This document shows positions 31,706 to 32,472 of a stretch of 32,472 nucleotides of DNA, piece by piece (position 1 is the first letter of the stretch; each line of letters begins with the position of its first letter). Under the pieces are notes generated by a model, which saw only the letters and a program-made list of their open reading frames with translations, searched no databases and was not told the DNA's origin. A program made the position numbers and the translations under genes. The stretch lies in assembly GCA_023423415.1 (NCBI GenBank), contig JAFAFP010000171.1:1-32472 (forward strand), read 5' to 3'. This stretch comes from Pseudomonadota bacterium. Lineage in GTDB: Bacteria; Pseudomonadota; Alphaproteobacteria; Rhizobiales; Xanthobacteraceae.

Positions 31706-32472
31706 ATGTTCATCACCTTCTTTACTGAGTTGAAATCTGCCGGCGTGCCCGTGAGCCTGCGGGAATACCTCACGCTGATGGAGGCGATGGACAAGGATCT
31801 CGCGTCGCGGCGGGTGGAGGACTTCTATTATCTCTCGCGCGCCACGCTGGTGAAGGACGAGCGCAATCTCGACAAATTCGACCGGGTGTTTGGGCATGTC
31901 TTCCGCGGTCTCGAACTGATGGAAGACGCGCTGACTGCGGAAATCCCCGAGGAATGGCTGCGCAAGCTCACCGAAAAATATCTTACCGAGGAAGAGAAGA
32001 AGCAGATCGAGGCGCTGGGCGGTCTCGACAAGCTGATGGAGACGCTGCGGCAGCGCCTTGCCGAGCAGAAGGGCCGGCATCAGGGCGGCAACAAGTGGAT
32101 CGGCACCGGCGGCACGTCGCCCTTTGGTGCCTATGGCTACAATCCTGAAGGCATCCGCATCGGCCAGGAGGGCAACCGCAATTTCCGTGCGGTCAAGGTC
32201 TGGGACAAGCGCGAGTTCAAGGATTTCGATGACGACGTCGAGATCGGCACCCGCAACATCAAGGTGGCGCTACGCCGTCTGCGCAAATTCGCACGCACCG
32301 GCGCGCCGGAAGAACTGGATCTCGATGGCACCATCAAGGGCACCGCGCACAAGGGCTATCTCGACATCCATATGCGGCCGGAGCGGCACAACGCGGTGAA
32401 GGTGCTGTTGTTCTTCGATGTCGGCGGGTCGATGGACTGGCATATCAAGGCGACGGAAGAGCTGTTCTCCGC
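31706..32472 (+). CDS. VWA/CoxE-like protein, truncated by the window end
   Basis: The ORF runs off the window, giving 255 residues. It starts FITFFTELKSAGVPVSLREY, has a long charged helical region and a Gly-rich segment (GTGGTSPFGAYGYNPEG). It then enters the VWA domain with its MIDAS motif DVGGSMD at about residues 241-247. In canonical MIDAS (DxSxS) the first Ser is Gly here, which I recall as usual for this subgroup. VWA proteins of the CoxE type work with MoxR AAA ATPases in maturation or assembly of metal centres; the MoxR partner is expected nearby but would be outside the window. The divergent molybdenum hydroxylase operon is suggestive, since CoxE belongs to CO dehydrogenase assembly, but this gene type is also widespread alone. 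The ATG at 31706 has only a weak AAGAGA site. Confidence 0.85.
   Translation, partial: MFITFFTELKSAGVPVSLREYLTLMEAMDKDLASRRVEDFYYLSRATLVKDERNLDKFDRVFGHVFRGLELMEDALTAEIPEEWLRKLTEKYLTEEEKKQIEALGGLDKLMETLRQRLAEQKGRHQGGNKWIGTGGTSPFGAYGYNPEGIRIGQEGNRNFRAVKVWDKREFKDFDDDVEIGTRNIKVALRRLRKFARTGAPEELDLDGTIKGTAHKGYLDIHMRPERHNAVKVLLFFDVGGSMDWHIKATEELFS

Overview
The window looks like a chromosomal segment of a GC-rich alphaproteobacterium of the order Hyphomicrobiales, probably from the Bradyrhizobium/Rhodopseudomonas/Afipia side. Three things suggest this. There is a giant two-TM coiled-coil protein resembling the growth-pole-ring proteins (GPR/RgsE). There is an exact TTAA-N7-TTAA box of the CtrA type in front of it. 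There are also GC-rich palindromic intergenic repeats of the kind common in these genomes. I see no rRNA, tRNA, transposase, phage gene or CRISPR array. Genus assignment is inference only.

Region 1 (1-5516) looks catabolic. After a palindromic repeat come an acyl-CoA-ligase-like enzyme, an EthD-like small-barrel protein and an unusual single ORF joining an HpcH/HpaI aldolase to a cyclase-family metal hydrolase. A bidirectional terminator follows, then a convergent gene for a Bug/TctC periplasmic binding protein that has a perfect palindrome upstream. Together these could take up and break down a carboxylic or aromatic acid; the substrate cannot be read from sequence.

Region 2 (5736-15382) is mostly housekeeping and envelope. 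It holds an mlaEFD-type lipid transporter operon (minus strand), a divergent dipeptide epimerase/N-acetyl-D-Glu racemase-like enolase, a small secreted ClpP-fold-like protein and an SDR lacking the usual catalytic Tyr/Lys. Next are a GT21-like glycosyltransferase divergent from an LpxH-like phosphoesterase, then a CHAD protein tightly coupled to a threonine/serine dehydratase.

Region 3 (15403-21830) is dominated by one 1866-residue gene. It encodes two N-terminal membrane segments, about 1500 residues of 11/22-residue apolipoprotein-like repeats, a Pro/Gln-rich linker and a small conserved-looking C-terminal domain. A 362-bp upstream region with the CtrA-type box separates it from a divergent single-domain HPt phosphotransfer protein. 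This is the most interesting part of the window: a probable polar-growth scaffold possibly wired to the cell-cycle phosphorelay.

Region 4 (21969-24361) is a compact redox operon: two tandem adrenodoxin-type ferredoxins, a type-2 ferredoxin-NADP reductase and, overlapping it by GTGA, a RutB-like amidohydrolase. Region 5 (24358-28781) contains a secreted SGNH hydrolase, an LPG-synthase-like membrane protein and a divergent GT4 glycosyltransferase, so it is again envelope related. Region 6 (28770-32472) holds an isoquinoline-1-oxidoreductase-like molybdenum hydroxylase pair and a VWA/CoxE-like protein cut off by the window end.
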